This document shows, in pieces, positions 12,144-22,606 of a stretch of DNA of 64,000 nucleotides. Source of the stretch: Globodera rostochiensis (taxonomy: Eukaryota > Nematoda > Chromadorea > Rhabditida > Heteroderidae); the NCBI GenBank assembly GCA_018350325.1, contig JAEVLN010000005.1:1002142-1066141 (forward strand). The letters are read 5' to 3'. Below the pieces are notes generated by a model. That model did no database searches and was not told where the DNA came from. It worked only from the letters and a program-made list of their open reading frames with translations. The translations under genes were made by a program, and so were the position numbers. The number at the start of each line of letters is the position of its first letter. Position 1 is the first letter of the stretch.

Positions 12144-14638
12144 ATGGTCCGATATTTTGTGCTCATTTTTTGTCTGTTTTTATTGTCTTTTGAAGTGATC
12201 GACGGAACGTTGTCCAAATCCGATCGGAAAAAGTCCAAATCATCTTCTGATCAAATTGATTTGGCATCAGCAGAAAATGGCCAACAATCAAACAAAATTG
12301 ATCAGGACGATGTGCGATTATGCAACAAATATTTTATAATATTTTATTGCATAAATTTATTTAATTTCTTATTTATGTAATTATTACTTTAGCTTGATCT
12401 GAAAGCAAAAATTTTGGCCGATTTTAATCGATTGGACTGTGGCAAACGGAAATTTACGAGTGGAATTACGCTGGGATATGTGACACCGGTGGGTGACTTT
12501 GGGCCCAATTGCAAATGACCGATAATTGTTCTCGCAAATGACCGATAATTGTTCTCGCAAATGATCGATAATTGTTCTCTTACAAATTAGTGGAATAACC
12601 ACGGCTATGATGTCGCCAAATGGGCGGCCAACAAATTCACGCACATCTCCCCGACGTGGTTCCAACTGCGCGCCGACGGCACGGACACGAAATCGCTCAC
12701 GTGCCGAGTTGACGGCACTCACGACATTGACATGGGTGGGAAAGGCTTTAGCCAATTATGTAATTAATTTATTAATTGACAACAACTTCAGGTTGGATTG
12801 ATGAAATTTTGCTAAACAATTCGGCCGTTCACATTGTACCCCGCTTCATTTTTGAGGGGTGGACCGGTGCCCAACTTCAGCACTTTCTCTCCGAAGAGCA
12901 GACTCAATATCGTTGTGTGAGGGCGTTGATCGATTTTTTGCAGGTCATTTTTTTTATTTTTTTACAAAAATTAAACAAAAAAATTTTAGCGTCACAACTT
13001 CAATGGTGCCGTTATGGAGATTTGGCTCCAAATCATGTCCACAACTCGGGGAGCCGCTGCCGAGTAGCGTTTTTAATTATTTTAATCAATTAAATATTTT
13101 TTAGATATTTGCTCGAATTGGTGGAATTTTGGTCCGAACAATTCCATAAGGTCGGACTCCAATTCATTTTGCCGCTGACACCGCCATTAGGCGCTAAGTT
13201 GTTTAAAATTAATGCAAAATAAATTTATTTTAATTATTATAAATATTCAAAATTTAATTGAAAAAAGCAACCAATTAAATTGTTGCAGTTTACAAGAAAT
13301 TGGTATTGTAAATGCGGAAGTTGTGCACCGATTGCTTTCTGCAGTTGACTACATTAATCTGATGACCTACGATTTCCCCAACCCGGAGTGCGTTTTTCAC
13401 TAATTTTACATAATTTTCTGATTAATCTGTCGACAATTTTTTATAAAATATTATTTTTGTTTGTTCTCAGAATGGCCGGCGTTGCTCCCATCAATTGGGT
13501 GGAGGCCAACCTGCGCTACGTTATCAATGTCGCCGGGGGGGACGACAATTGGGCAGCCGCAAAAATTTTGATGGGCCTAAATTTTTACGGATACGATCGC
13601 GGTGATGGCACAAATTCGGCAGTTTTGGGCAGTCGGTCAGTTTGGCACTAAGCCAATCAGTATAGAGACCGGAATTTTCAAAAGACACCTGCTATTGATA
13701 CAGTAATAACTAAAGGTCGCGCATACCCGGATTTTCTCACTTTAATCAAACCCGGGCTTGGCTTGGGTCAACAAATCCGGGTAGTCCGGGGTTTTCTAAA
13801 ATACCCGGATTCGGACTACCGGAATTGGAGAAAATCAGGGTCCGGTACGTCCAACATCAATTAATAAAATATATTATAATTAATTAAAGATGTGTGTTTT
13901 TATGTAGCAGCAGTGAAGTATTTAGGGTTTTTGCTTGAGGGACGGCTATCGAAAGCAAACGAAAATCGATTTGAAGGCTTTTTTTGAAGAAAGGCCGAAC
14001 GAAAGATAGTGATAATCATTTTCCTGCAAAGCTCCCCATTTTCCAGGGAAGGGCAGACTTCCAATTCCCGACATTTCTTCGTTTCTTTCAGTTCAAATTC
14101 CTCAAAAACATGTCTAGTCCAAAATAGAGCCCGAACTTGCGGACCGATCGAGATTTTTTGTAATCGAGAATCTCGTAAAAGCTTAAAATTTCGTTTATTG
14201 AGAATAACGAAAAATCTCGATAAAGTACCGAGATTTTGTCGAGAATCTTGATTGTCCGGGCTCTAGTACAAAACCTCAAGCTCGAATGCGACGGAATCTG
14301 TCAGAATCATAATTTTATTTGACAGGTATATGGAAATGCTTGCTTTTCCGGACGCTAAACTCAGCTTTATCTCAAATATTGGTGAACATCAGCTCACATT
14401 TGGGTAGATTTTTTGTATTAATTTATTTTTCAACATTTTTTAAATATTTAAATAGACCCAGCGGCAAAGTCTACTACCCTTCGAAAAGGTCCATTGAACT
14501 TCGGCTTCAACTGGCAGAAACGATGGGCTTGGGAGGAGTGGCCATTTGGGACCTGGGACAGGTCATTATTAACTGCAAATATTAATGAACATTTAACTCA
14601 ATTTTCAGGGTCTTGATCATTTCACGACAGTGCTCTGA
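12144..14638 (+). CDS. CHID1: Chitinase domain-containing protein 1 (CHID1 / stabilin-1-interacting), 401 residues
   Basis: Eleven exons: 12144-12311, 12393-12488, 12591-12735, 12792-12943, 12990-13063, 13105-13197, 13289-13387, 13471-13635, 14326-14403, 14456-14561, 14609-14638. All phases close, giving 401 residues, close to the usual length of about 390. The ATG opens a signal peptide (residues 1-21, hydrophobic FVLIFCLFLLSF), so the product is secreted or lumenal. The GH18-like barrel follows: TLGYVTP and WNNHGYDVAKW, then HIVPRFIFEGWT, then NGAVMEIW (Glu197), LMTYDF, KILMGLNFYGYD, and GVAIWDLGQGLDHF at the end. In this family the canonical DxxDxDxE motif is altered and carbohydrate binding, not strong chitinase activity, is described. 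The long eighth intron (690 bp) carries a MITE. No coding damage is seen. Confidence 0.95.
14125..14265. mobile_element. hAT-type MITE in CHID1 intron 8
   Basis: Termini TAGAGCCCG and CGGGCTCTA form inverted repeats. They are flanked by an 8-bp duplication with one mismatch (GTCCAAAA at 14117-14124, GTACAAAA at 14266-14273). The interior repeats GAGATT / AATCTCG motifs. Eight-bp duplications are typical of hAT transposons. A related half-element lies at about 35690-35769. Confidence 0.82.
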
Positions 14639-15018
14639 ATTGGCGGCTTATGAACGAACAGATGCCATTTTTTGCTTTGCCATTATTTATTGCCTTTTTT
14701 ATTTATAACATTTTCCTTTAAATTTAAAAAAGAACGAAGTGTTTGTTTTAGAAAGGAACGACATTGAATTTTAAACGTTTTGTTTAAATTAGTCATTCTT
14801 TAAAAAGAGAATGTTCCTAATGTCTGAACCTTTTTTTTACAATATAAAAGTTAAATCAAGTTTGCCAAATATGAGATTTTGGCCCTTTTTGTGGCTTTTT
14901 GAAGGTCGTGAATTTTTTTGAAATTTTGATGACTTTTTTACTTTTCTTAGCAAATTGATCTTCAAATGACAGGCTTTTGAAAATTTGTTTGGCTATTTAT
15001 TTTGATTTTTAGGGTGGG
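14639..15018. other. 3' flank of CHID1, no gene seen
   Basis: AT-rich, with no convincing frame. It probably holds the 3' untranslated region of the preceding gene. Confidence 0.5.
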
Positions 15019-15409
15019 GGACGTTTGGGCGAGCCCTTTGGGCGCCGGCGTTTGGGCGCTGCCGTTTGGGCGCCAGACCTTTGAAGTGCCATAACTCCAT
15101 GGAACCAACCAAACTAAATAAATTAGGCACCAATCGAACGCTCAATATGTTTAGAGCTATTATCTAGCAGGGACTAAACGATCATATAAACCTTTAAAAA
15201 GTTATGGTTTAAAAAGAGCGAACCCCTAAGTTTTTGTTCTAATTTCGATTATAACTTTTTTTGAAAGGGATCAGATCACTTGTTGATTTGAATACAAAAT
15301 CTACCCAACAAAAGCTTTCGATTGGTACCTAATGTATTTAGTTTGGTTGGTTCCATGAAGAGTTATGGCACCTCAAAGGTCTGGCGCCCAAACGGCAGCC
15401 CAAACGTCC
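15019..15409. mobile_element. Foldback/MITE with GTTTGGGC-rich ends
   Basis: The left end (GGACGTTTGGGC ...) and right end (... GCCCAAACGTCC) are inverted repeats of roughly 120 bp. They include several TTTGGGCG copies and the sequence GTGCCATAACTC or its complement. There is no coding frame. The element abuts the next one at 15411 with only a single base between them. Confidence 0.85.
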
Positions 15410-15410
15410 T

Positions 15411-16383
15411 GGGGCCAATCACAATTACGAACGACAAACGACAGAGACAAACGATAAACGACAAATTTGTCGTCAGTATACGACGTTTGTCGTTTATCTC
15501 CAATCACAATTCAAATTTTTGTCGTTTATCGTTTGTCGTCTCAAATTTGTCGTTTGTCGTCTGTAATTTATCGTTTGCCGTTTGTCGTTCGTAATTGTGA
15601 TTGGATTTTACGACAAATGCACAATTTCAGACGACAAACGCCAAATATTTGAGGGGCGCTCAGCATCGCCCCTCAAATTTGTCGTTTGCGAAATGTCCCA
15701 AATTGTCCATTGGGAATTGTCCCAACTTTTCATTGTAAATTCGTTCAAAATATTTTTATTTTTATTATAATACTTAAGGCATTAAAATTAACTCAAATAT
15801 TTTCTAATAGATCTAAAAATTAGCTATTTATCTAATTAACGTTTTTTGAAAACACTCAAAAAAAATTTTTTTCCCAAAAATTGATTATTTGAATTTTCAA
15901 GAATTTCATACAATTAGGGATGAAAAATTGTGCAGATTTTTCTGCATTTTTAACATTAAAAAATCACTCTACATTTGACAAATTATGATTTTTAAAGTGA
16001 TTTAGTCCACCCAAAAAAATGAAAATCTCAAAAATTTTTAAATTATCATCTTAAAATTAAAAAAAAATTGAAATAAATTTAGAAATTGTTTCCCCCACCA
16101 TACATAGTTATAATCGTAAAAAATCATTTACACATTCGGGGTTTGAACTCCCACCCACCATACTCACAGTCACCACCACTCAAAACGACAAATCTAGCGT
16201 TATTTTTGCTAATTGTTATTGACCGACATTCAGACGACAGAGACAAACGACAAACCCAAAAACGACATAGTTGGCCGACAAACGACATAATTTTTTTTCG
16301 TAACGACAAATTCGGAGACAAACGCCAAATTTGTCGTTTGTCGTCCAGTTTGTCGTTTGTCGTTCGTAATTGTGATTGGCCCC
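15411..16383. mobile_element. TIR element with ACGACAAA subterminal arrays, 973 bp
   Basis: The termini GGGGCCAATCACAATTACGA and its exact complement form inverted ends. Inside both ends, many copies of ACGACAAA or TTTGTCGT occur on both strands. A third, inward-facing copy of the terminus lies at about 15585-15605, so a shorter 190-bp unit may be nested inside. The central part is AT-rich and encodes nothing recognisable. It resembles non-autonomous DNA transposons with subterminal repeat arrays. No clear target-site duplication could be read. Confidence 0.82.
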
Positions 16384-16941
16384 TCCCTGTTCCCGATTTT
16401 TATTGGTTAATAGGAATTTGAAATTTATTGCGTTTCTTTGGAGTACCCTAATATTTTTCTTTAGATACTTAATAGAAAAGAGCTAAGCGATCCAACTTCA
16501 AACTAAAGAAGTTATGATGATTTTCAAGTTAATTGGTTAGCTATCGCTTAATCAAAGGTTCAGCAAGCTTAGAGGCTTTGTATAGTAACAAATTTTTATT
16601 TTTTAGCTAGTGACGAATTTGTAAGTTATTTATGACTGACGGCGCCTAGATGGCCGGCGCCATGTCCAGTTGCTTAAAAAATATTACTGTTTTAAATATT
16701 TCCACATCTTCCACGTTACTTTATATAAATCGACCAACCAATCGTAATGATTTAAAAAGCTCCATTTGTCTTGCCACCGTTTTATAATAGTTAAAAGAAT
16801 TTATCGGAAACCAAACCAAACAGAAATATAAAAATACCCCCATCAGTCATAAAAAACGACGAATAAACGTAAACAATGCCCGAAGAGAAATGCAAAAAAA
16901 CCAATCAAAATTTCGTTTCCAGAACCGGGCGTCGAAGAATT
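16384..16941. other. AT-rich spacer, no gene recognised
   Basis: No exon pattern or repeat of note. It lies at the 3' side of the following minus-strand gene. Confidence 0.5.
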
Positions 16942-18389
16942 TTAGGGTGTTGCTGAAACGGGGCGAAACGGCGATTCCAAGAAATAATCATAAATGTCAC
17001 GCTTTTCATATCGAGTACGTATTTTCTCGCAGTTATTCACCGTGGTTTCATACATTCGCTTCAGGAATTCGTGAAATTGTTCCCGAATTTGTATTTCGGA
17101 ATTCCCAACGAATTGTTGACGAATGTCCTCGGACACTTTTTCTTGAAATTCTTTAGAATAATTTATACCAATTTGCGTTTGTTTTGTTATATTCCAACAT
17201 TTTTGTAGCAACATCGGCACAATTTTGAATCTTTCATCGTTGAATTTTGCAAAATATTTGTCACTTTTCAGCTCCTCATTAATTTCAGCCAAAATTTGCA
17301 CAATTTTTTGGTCGCTCCGCTTGAGTTGATGCATTTGAATGATTTCGTCAACTTTTTCCAGCGCTTTCTCATTCAATAATTTTGGTTCAAATTTTGATTT
17401 TCTATTCAAAAATGCTATAATGTCGATTATTGAATACAACCCATGACCATGTTGAAATCGTGGCGCGACTGCAGGCATTTGTTCACTCAGCTTTGGGTTA
17501 GCAGCTTGAAATGTTTTTTGAAAAAAGGGCAGGTTTTAATTTGACTTCAGAATGCAGATAAAATACAAAAATACTTATAAAAACTAAGCAAAGTTTTCAT
17601 TAACTGTTTTTTCGATAAATTTATCTGAAGCCAAAATAAAATTATCCTTTTTATTGCTAAATGCATTCGAAATAAATCCAATTTAGCTGTCATCCAAAAT
17701 CCAGTGATTGATTCATTAAAAAATTAAAAATTTTAAATTATATAAAAGTTTTGATAGCATCATTAAAAAATATTCTTTAGTTGAACAGAAACTTTTAATG
17801 AACACCCGGAATAAATATTCGTGCGCAAAATAGAGATATTTTCGATATTTTTGACGTTTTGTCTGCTCGTGGTCGTCACAACGCCAATTCTCCACCAACA
17901 AATATAATGTCCCCAAAATGCTCTCAAACCGTAGAGCCAAATCTTCTTTCATTGCTTTGTCAAAATCAGTTCCTTTCAATTTTGTCAATTTTGTGTGCTT
18001 TTCTTTTATTCCCCCAAGGAGATGAGACAGATTCTCTTTTGCTTCGTTGTTCAATTTCCATTTTTCCAATCCCTTTACAAATTCAAGGAAAGCGCGTTCT
18101 TCAAAAGGACTCCATGGGTTCAGAGGATCCTAAATTAGGTAAATCAGAATTTACTGTTGTGATTAAAATGCAAAATTGGCGACAATTTTATGTACAGAAT
18201 GATTAATCGACAGCATTAAAATGGCAGAATCCCGCGACGGTATTGAAGGATTTAAAGTTGGAATTATACATTAATTAATAAAAAAAATTTAAAAAAACTT
18301 ACCGTTAGCTCTGCGTTTGCATTCGGCACGGATATCAACGACAGTGGCAAAAAAAGGAAGGTGAAAATTGAATAAACGCAAAGATGCAT
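16942..18389 (-). CDS. Predicted secreted protein of unknown family, 328 residues
   Basis: Three exons on the minus strand: 18389-18303, 18129-17793 and 17504-16942. The phases close (987 nt, 328 residues). The first exon is a textbook signal peptide with a Leu/Phe-rich core (FTFLFLPLSLISV) and a cleavage site after NANA; the mature chain starts near Glu27. The remainder is charged, Lys/Glu-rich and mostly helical, with few Cys. Recognisable stretches are NPWSPFEERAFLEF, then VENWRCDDHEQTK, and IVPMLLQKCWNITKQTQIG near the C-terminus. I do not recognise the family. A secreted, duplicated, fast-decaying gene in a nematode suggests an effector-like or excretory protein, but that is inference. 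The donor of exon 2 (GTTTCT) is non-ideal, so that boundary is the least certain. A decayed copy lies at about 28.9-29.5 kb. Confidence 0.75.
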
Positions 18390-18532
18390 TTTGATGGAAT
18401 AAAGAAATTGTGGGTTTACTCCAAATGAATGCTCTGGAGTCTCTCCATTTAATGAAATGGAATGGGCTTAAATAATTGTGCATGGAATTGATTAAATCAT
18501 TGTTGGCGTGTAATTATTGGCAGAAGAATTGG

Positions 18533-18900
18533 CATGAAAGTGCAGCAGGGCATGCCATTAACCACAATAGAGAACGTGGATCTGGCATGACATGAAAGTG
18601 CAGCAGGGCATGCCATTAACCACAATAGAGAACGTGGATCTGGCATGACATGAAAGTGCAGCAGGGCATGCCATTAACCACAATAGAGAACGTGGATCTG
18701 GCATGACATGAAAGTGCAGCAGGGCATGCCATTAACCACAATAGAGAACGTGGATCTGGCATGACATGAAAGTGCAGCAGGGCATGCCATACCCCCAAAA
18801 GAGAACGTGGATCTGGCATGGCAATTAACCACAATAGAGAACGTGGATCTGGCATGACATGAAAGTGCAGCAGGGCATGTATTAACCACAATAGAGAATA
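18533..18900. repeat. Minisatellite, unit about 58-59 bp, about 6 copies
   Basis: Tandem units contain GAAAGTGCAGCAGGGCATGC and GAGAACGTGGATCTGGCATG. The array begins about 145 bp upstream of the start codon of the secreted-protein gene, so it sits in its promoter region. One unit is shortened near 18790-18830. Confidence 0.93.
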
Positions 18901-19214
18901 ATGCCATGATGAGATTTTTAAAAAAATTTCATGGTGCGGTAATTAGGAAATTGTAAACGAATGAATTTGATGCCCTTCAAAAGAGAACAAATTAAATTGC
19001 ATCTCGGATGTTTTCCACTTTTATTTATTATAATGGTCTCTTTGAGAAGCAAAAAAATGTGTCGAGTGATCTGTCAATGCTCGAAAAGCGTAAAAACGCT
19101 TAAACACGTCAAAAGAGTGTCGTCCGTCCGTCCGCCCGCCCATTCCCATTATTCGTCGTTCTCGCGCTGACGGTCTTTTTGCTCAATCAACTCTGAATTT
19201 TCGGACAATTACAA

Positions 19215-19664
19215 TTAAAAATGCAAGCGGAGTTTGCTTTTTCTCTGACCGCGCGCGTAGCGTTCTTTGTCATCCGCCGACTTTTGTGCCCACTTGGCCT
19301 TCTCCGATTCCGGCATGCGACGCCATTCCGAGCCTGCATTTTGGAATGACTCATTTCTTCACCAAACGCTCTAAAAAGGCGTGGCTACCTGCGGCTTCGG
19401 CCACGTCCACCTGACTCATTCCCGGCCGATAGAAATTGTCCCGGTTCTCATTCATCCTAAAATTATCGATACTAATACGGTTTAAGTCGTTGCACTTTTG
19501 GTTGAAAATTGCCCCTCAAAAGGGGGACGGACCTAAACCCTATTATTTCAAATTATCATTGAACTCGTCCAACTTTCAGTTCGAAAAATAAATCACCAGA
19601 GGAAGAACGAAGTTTGGGCAGGCTTCGGCTCGTGCGTTTCGTTGTGCCCCGACTGGTGCGACAT
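19215..19664 (-). CDS. Single HMG-box protein, 84 residues
   Basis: Three exons on the minus strand (19664-19597, 19456-19389, 19333-19215) join in frame. After a short hydrophilic start (MSHQSGHNETHEPK), almost the whole chain is one HMG box: PAQTSFFLWMNENRDNF, then PGMSQVDVAEAAG, EWRRMPESEKAKWAQKS and DKERYARG. A basic tail (RKSKLRLHF) follows. The junction residues Trp and Gly are rebuilt exactly by the splices. HMG boxes bind and bend DNA in the nucleus or mitochondrion. With a single box and no other domain it resembles small HMGB-like or mitochondrial TFAM-like proteins; the sequence does not decide which. No organelle signal is obvious. A 24-bp minisatellite lies directly upstream. Confidence 0.88.
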
Positions 19665-19714
19665 ATTTGTAAATTGTAAGGGATTAAAATACTGTTGAAA
19701 TCAAAAATGTTTAA

Positions 19715-19946
19715 ACACCAAATGCGGGGATTGTTTAAGCAGCGAATGCGGGGATTGTTTAAACAGCAAATGCGGGGATTGTTTAAACAGCAAATGCGGG
19801 GATTGTTTAAACAGCAAATACGGGGATTGTTTAAACAGCAAATGCGGGGATTGTTTAAACAGCAAATGCGGGGATTGTTTAAACAGCAAATACGGGGATT
19901 GTTTAAACAGCAAATGCGGGGATTGTTAAACAGCAAATGCGGGGAT
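19715..19946. repeat. Minisatellite, 24-bp unit with GTTTAAAC palindrome, about 10 copies
   Basis: The unit reads AAATGCGGGGATTGTTTAAACAG with few variants. Each copy contains the 8-bp palindrome GTTTAAAC and a GCGGGGA block. The array starts about 50 bp upstream of the HMG-box start codon. Open frames through it are products of the repeat and are not genes. A short G run (19969-19979) follows. Confidence 0.95.
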
Positions 19947-20144
19947 GGGGATATTGTAAGCAAGCGGGGGGGGGGGTGAAAAGTGTGTGTTGTTCAGCTT
20001 TTCTACTCACTTTTATATGCGTTAATATGGCGAAAGATTTTTGATTTTTGGGAAAGGAACATTTTCAGTGGACATAAACAACCAAACAAAACAAAAAAAG
20101 AGACCAAAAACAACAATAAAATCATCCAATAACTATGTAAAAAG

Positions 20145-20264
20145 GGTTATGAAAATGAATGCGATGTGAATATGTTGTGTACACCAGCGTGCTGTGATCC
20201 GTTACGTGCTCCGGCTTATCCACGTGATTATGCACGATTCCGACAAAATCTTGCATGGAATTGA
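20145..20264 (+). other. Possible terminal exon of a Cys-containing small protein
   Basis: After an AG, an open frame of about 39 codons reads GYENECDVNMLCTPACCDPL and continues to a TGA, with AATAAA at 20341-20346 downstream. The four Cys and the following polyadenylation-type signal make it exon-like. No upstream exon or signal peptide was found and the family is not recognised. It may be chance. Confidence 0.22.
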
Positions 20265-21022
20265 ATAGCGCACGGACAAAATACCGTCACGAAGCGAGTC
20301 CGGTAACATACTGTATGTAATATGGTATCGTATAGCCCATAATAAAATCACTCAAACCACTGTAACATTTTCTTAAGTGCAGAGACGACTAAACACACAC
20401 AAAAAACAACGTTTATAAGCTTTCAAATAGCTGAAAAGTGAATACTATCATACTAACTAACAACGTTTTAAGCCGGTTATTGAATGATTAGAACTTAAAG
20501 AGGACCGCCATTTGGATCCCAATGAAAGTGCACATTTGAATGCCAAAAATGAGAATAAAGAAAAATTAAATGCATATCAAACGATCTAAGTATTACAATC
20601 AATTTCTTTTTGTGACTATAGAAATCTTGAAACCATCTGCGTTTTAATCAGCATTTAGATCAAAGCAATTTTTTTTTTGACAAAAATCTTTAATCTTTTT
20701 CATTCACTCTTAGAGAACAGATTTCGTCCAAAAAGTCCTTTTTAAATAAATTTGTTTTTAATCTGTAAAAATATTTGCAAAAAAACAAAAAACGCGGATC
20801 GCGCGCAAAAAAATAGGGTCGCGGCGGGTCGCGGTGCGCGGTCCATTCCTGCTGGTATACACCAGTTTTTGCACAGTATTTATCGTTTTAGTACCTTTTC
20901 ATATCAAATAAACACCAATTCAAAATATAAAAAACGACTTTTTAATGCGTTGAAATCTCAGCCAATACAAATTAACAGCTTTGAAAGTGATTTGATTTTA
21001 ATCGCTTAATTTACAAATTCTC

Positions 21023-21184
21023 TCATCGTTTTCGGCCCCACAAGTTGCCCAAAATGGTTCCGCTGGTCATCGAATCGGTGAAGGACGCCCACTGCGGTCT
21101 GGCCTCAGATTGACCCGCCATTAGCATTAAGACCAGAAGAAGAAGCATTGCAGTGAACATAATGGAAACATTAGAACGCTGCAT
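21023..21184 (-). CDS. Putative neuropeptide-like precursor, 53 residues, ends ...NLW-GRKR
   Basis: The frame can start upstream, but the ATG at 21184 gives a proper signal peptide (MLLLLVLMLMAGQSEA core). The remaining 25 residues, RPQWASFTDSMTSG followed by TILGNLWGRKR, run to the stop. The Gly-Arg-Lys-Arg end is the classic layout for cleavage at a dibasic site and C-terminal amidation, giving a peptide ending in Asn-Leu-Trp-amide. A TATAAAAG box (minus strand, 21250-21257) lies about 70 bp upstream. No intron is needed. I do not recognise the peptide family. The alternative is an antimicrobial-type secreted peptide. Confidence 0.65.
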   Translation of the reverse strand: MQRSNVSIMFTAMLLLLVLMLMAGQSEARPQWASFTDSMTSGTILGNLWGRKR

Positions 21185-21249
21185 TTTGTTGAGAATTATT
21201 TGGATTTTTGAAAAACGAAAATTATAAATTGTTCCCATATTTTTGTTTC

Positions 21250-21257
21250 TTTTATAC
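21250..21257 (-). promoter_or_regulatory. TATA-like box of the 53-residue peptide gene
   Basis: TATAAAAG on the minus strand, about 70 bp before the ATG. The two neighbouring small secreted-peptide genes have TATA-like boxes at matching distances. Confidence 0.5.
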
Positions 21258-21881
21258 CTATGTTGCAAAATTCTAAGGGACTAAGATTGACGCCTCAATT
21301 CAATTTTGACATTGATTTAGCTCATCATGACCAGTTTACGCGCGATTTGATCGTCAAGATCGTAAAACTAAATGGTTACAAAAATAGATCAAAGTTTAAA
21401 TTTTATGTTAGTTGAACTACAATCTTTGCCCATTTCACGAGGCAAACGTTTACAATTTTCTCGATTGAATGCATCCAAATTTGGAAATTTATTGACATTT
21501 TAATTGCACAATTGACACTTTCACGTGAATTAATTTATGCCTATTTTCTACAACTTGCAAACAAAAGTTTAAGGATTAAAAAATAATACAAAAAATATGA
21601 TTTGTGGCGGAAAATAAATTTATCTTTGATTTTTAGAGACATTTTGTTTTTTGGTTCGTTGGTCGGGTCGCTCGGGGCTCCGAGGAGAGCAGCCAGCAAC
21701 ACGTTTAAATCACCCGAGGTCAAAAAAAAAGTTTGAATTAGACATTTTTCAATTCATCTTTGAATAACAAATTGAATTCAGAATAAGAAATTTTTCAATT
21801 AAATGCATTTTTGAATAACAAATTCATTATGAACGGAAATCAGCTTGGCCGATCACTTTTCAGCTTCGGCACATTCGTCGC

Positions 21882-22219
21882 TCATTTCTTTCCATGGCAG
21901 TGGTGACAATGGTGGCAATGGTGTCGATCGCAAGGGCAATGGTGACAATGTCCACCACCACCATGTCCATCGGCTTCGCCTGCAAAATGAAAAATATAAA
22001 ATTATATTAAATTGCTATTTAATAATTAAAGATGAATAATATACATCCCTAATTAGTTTCAATTAACTTACGGAGAGCGCGGAAGACGGGCGAGGCGGCA
22101 TCGTTTGGCTCACCAACAGCATCGGCCGCATTTTCTGGACCTTTTTGTGCATTGTTCACCCCAACCAAAGCGAGCAGAGCAATTAGCACAAAAACAGCAA
22201 CAAAACGGAGAGGGGACAT
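21882..22219 (-). CDS. Small secreted Cys/His-rich protein, 81 residues (left copy)
   Basis: Two exons on the minus strand: 22219-22072 and 21979-21882, with a phase-1 intron. A signal peptide (FVAVFVLIALLALVGV, cleavage near NNA-QKG) is followed by an acidic spacer (GPENAADAVGEPNDAAS) and PVFRALRE at the splice. A Gly run then leads into a tail with six Cys and eleven His in about 25 residues (HCHHCPCDRHHCHHCHHC). Such a tail should bind metal ions (Zn, Cu or Ni). Small secreted His/Cys-rich peptides are known as metal-binding or antimicrobial peptides in animals, but I can name no family. The ATATAAAAG-type box at 22290-22297 lies about 71 bp upstream. An identical-looking copy lies inverted at 30221-30558. 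Confidence 0.8.
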
Positions 22220-22289
22220 TTTGTTGAAGTTTTTCGGTGGATTTTCAGTAATTTTCGGAGGTTAATAATGTTAGATGAAATTTTGCGAG

Positions 22290-22297
22290 CTTTTATA
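22290..22297 (-). promoter_or_regulatory. TATA-like box, left Cys/His-rich gene
   Basis: TATAAAAG on the minus strand about 71 bp before the ATG; conserved in the right copy at 30143-30150. Confidence 0.6.
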
Positions 22298-22606
22298 TGG
22301 ACGCATTTGAGCTCTGCTGATCAATAATTCGTCATTATTTTGTTTTTTTATTGCAATTTGCTGAACATTCTCATTCAATTAACAGACAAAGCAAAAGCTT
22401 AGTAAGCTTTATCTTTTATGTTCACTGTTTAACGAATAATAACTTTTTATTAGGCGTCGTTCGCCACCATCAAATTAACGTTTCCTTTTCGACTGCTGAA
22501 ACTCGCCAAATTTATTTCTCTTGATTCAACAGTTTTTTTATAGTAATAAAAATTTTATTCCGACACAATTTTGGTTTTTATTATTAGATAAAAAAAACTT
22601 TTTTCA

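Larger units (their letters stand above)
21690..22535. repeat. Left arm of a long inverted duplication
   Basis: This segment reappears in reverse at about 29905-30695. It contains the two-exon Cys/His-rich gene, its promoter and both flanks. The gene exons and intron look identical between arms. The outer flanks diverge by indels near 21700-21800 and beyond 22440. Confidence 0.9.
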
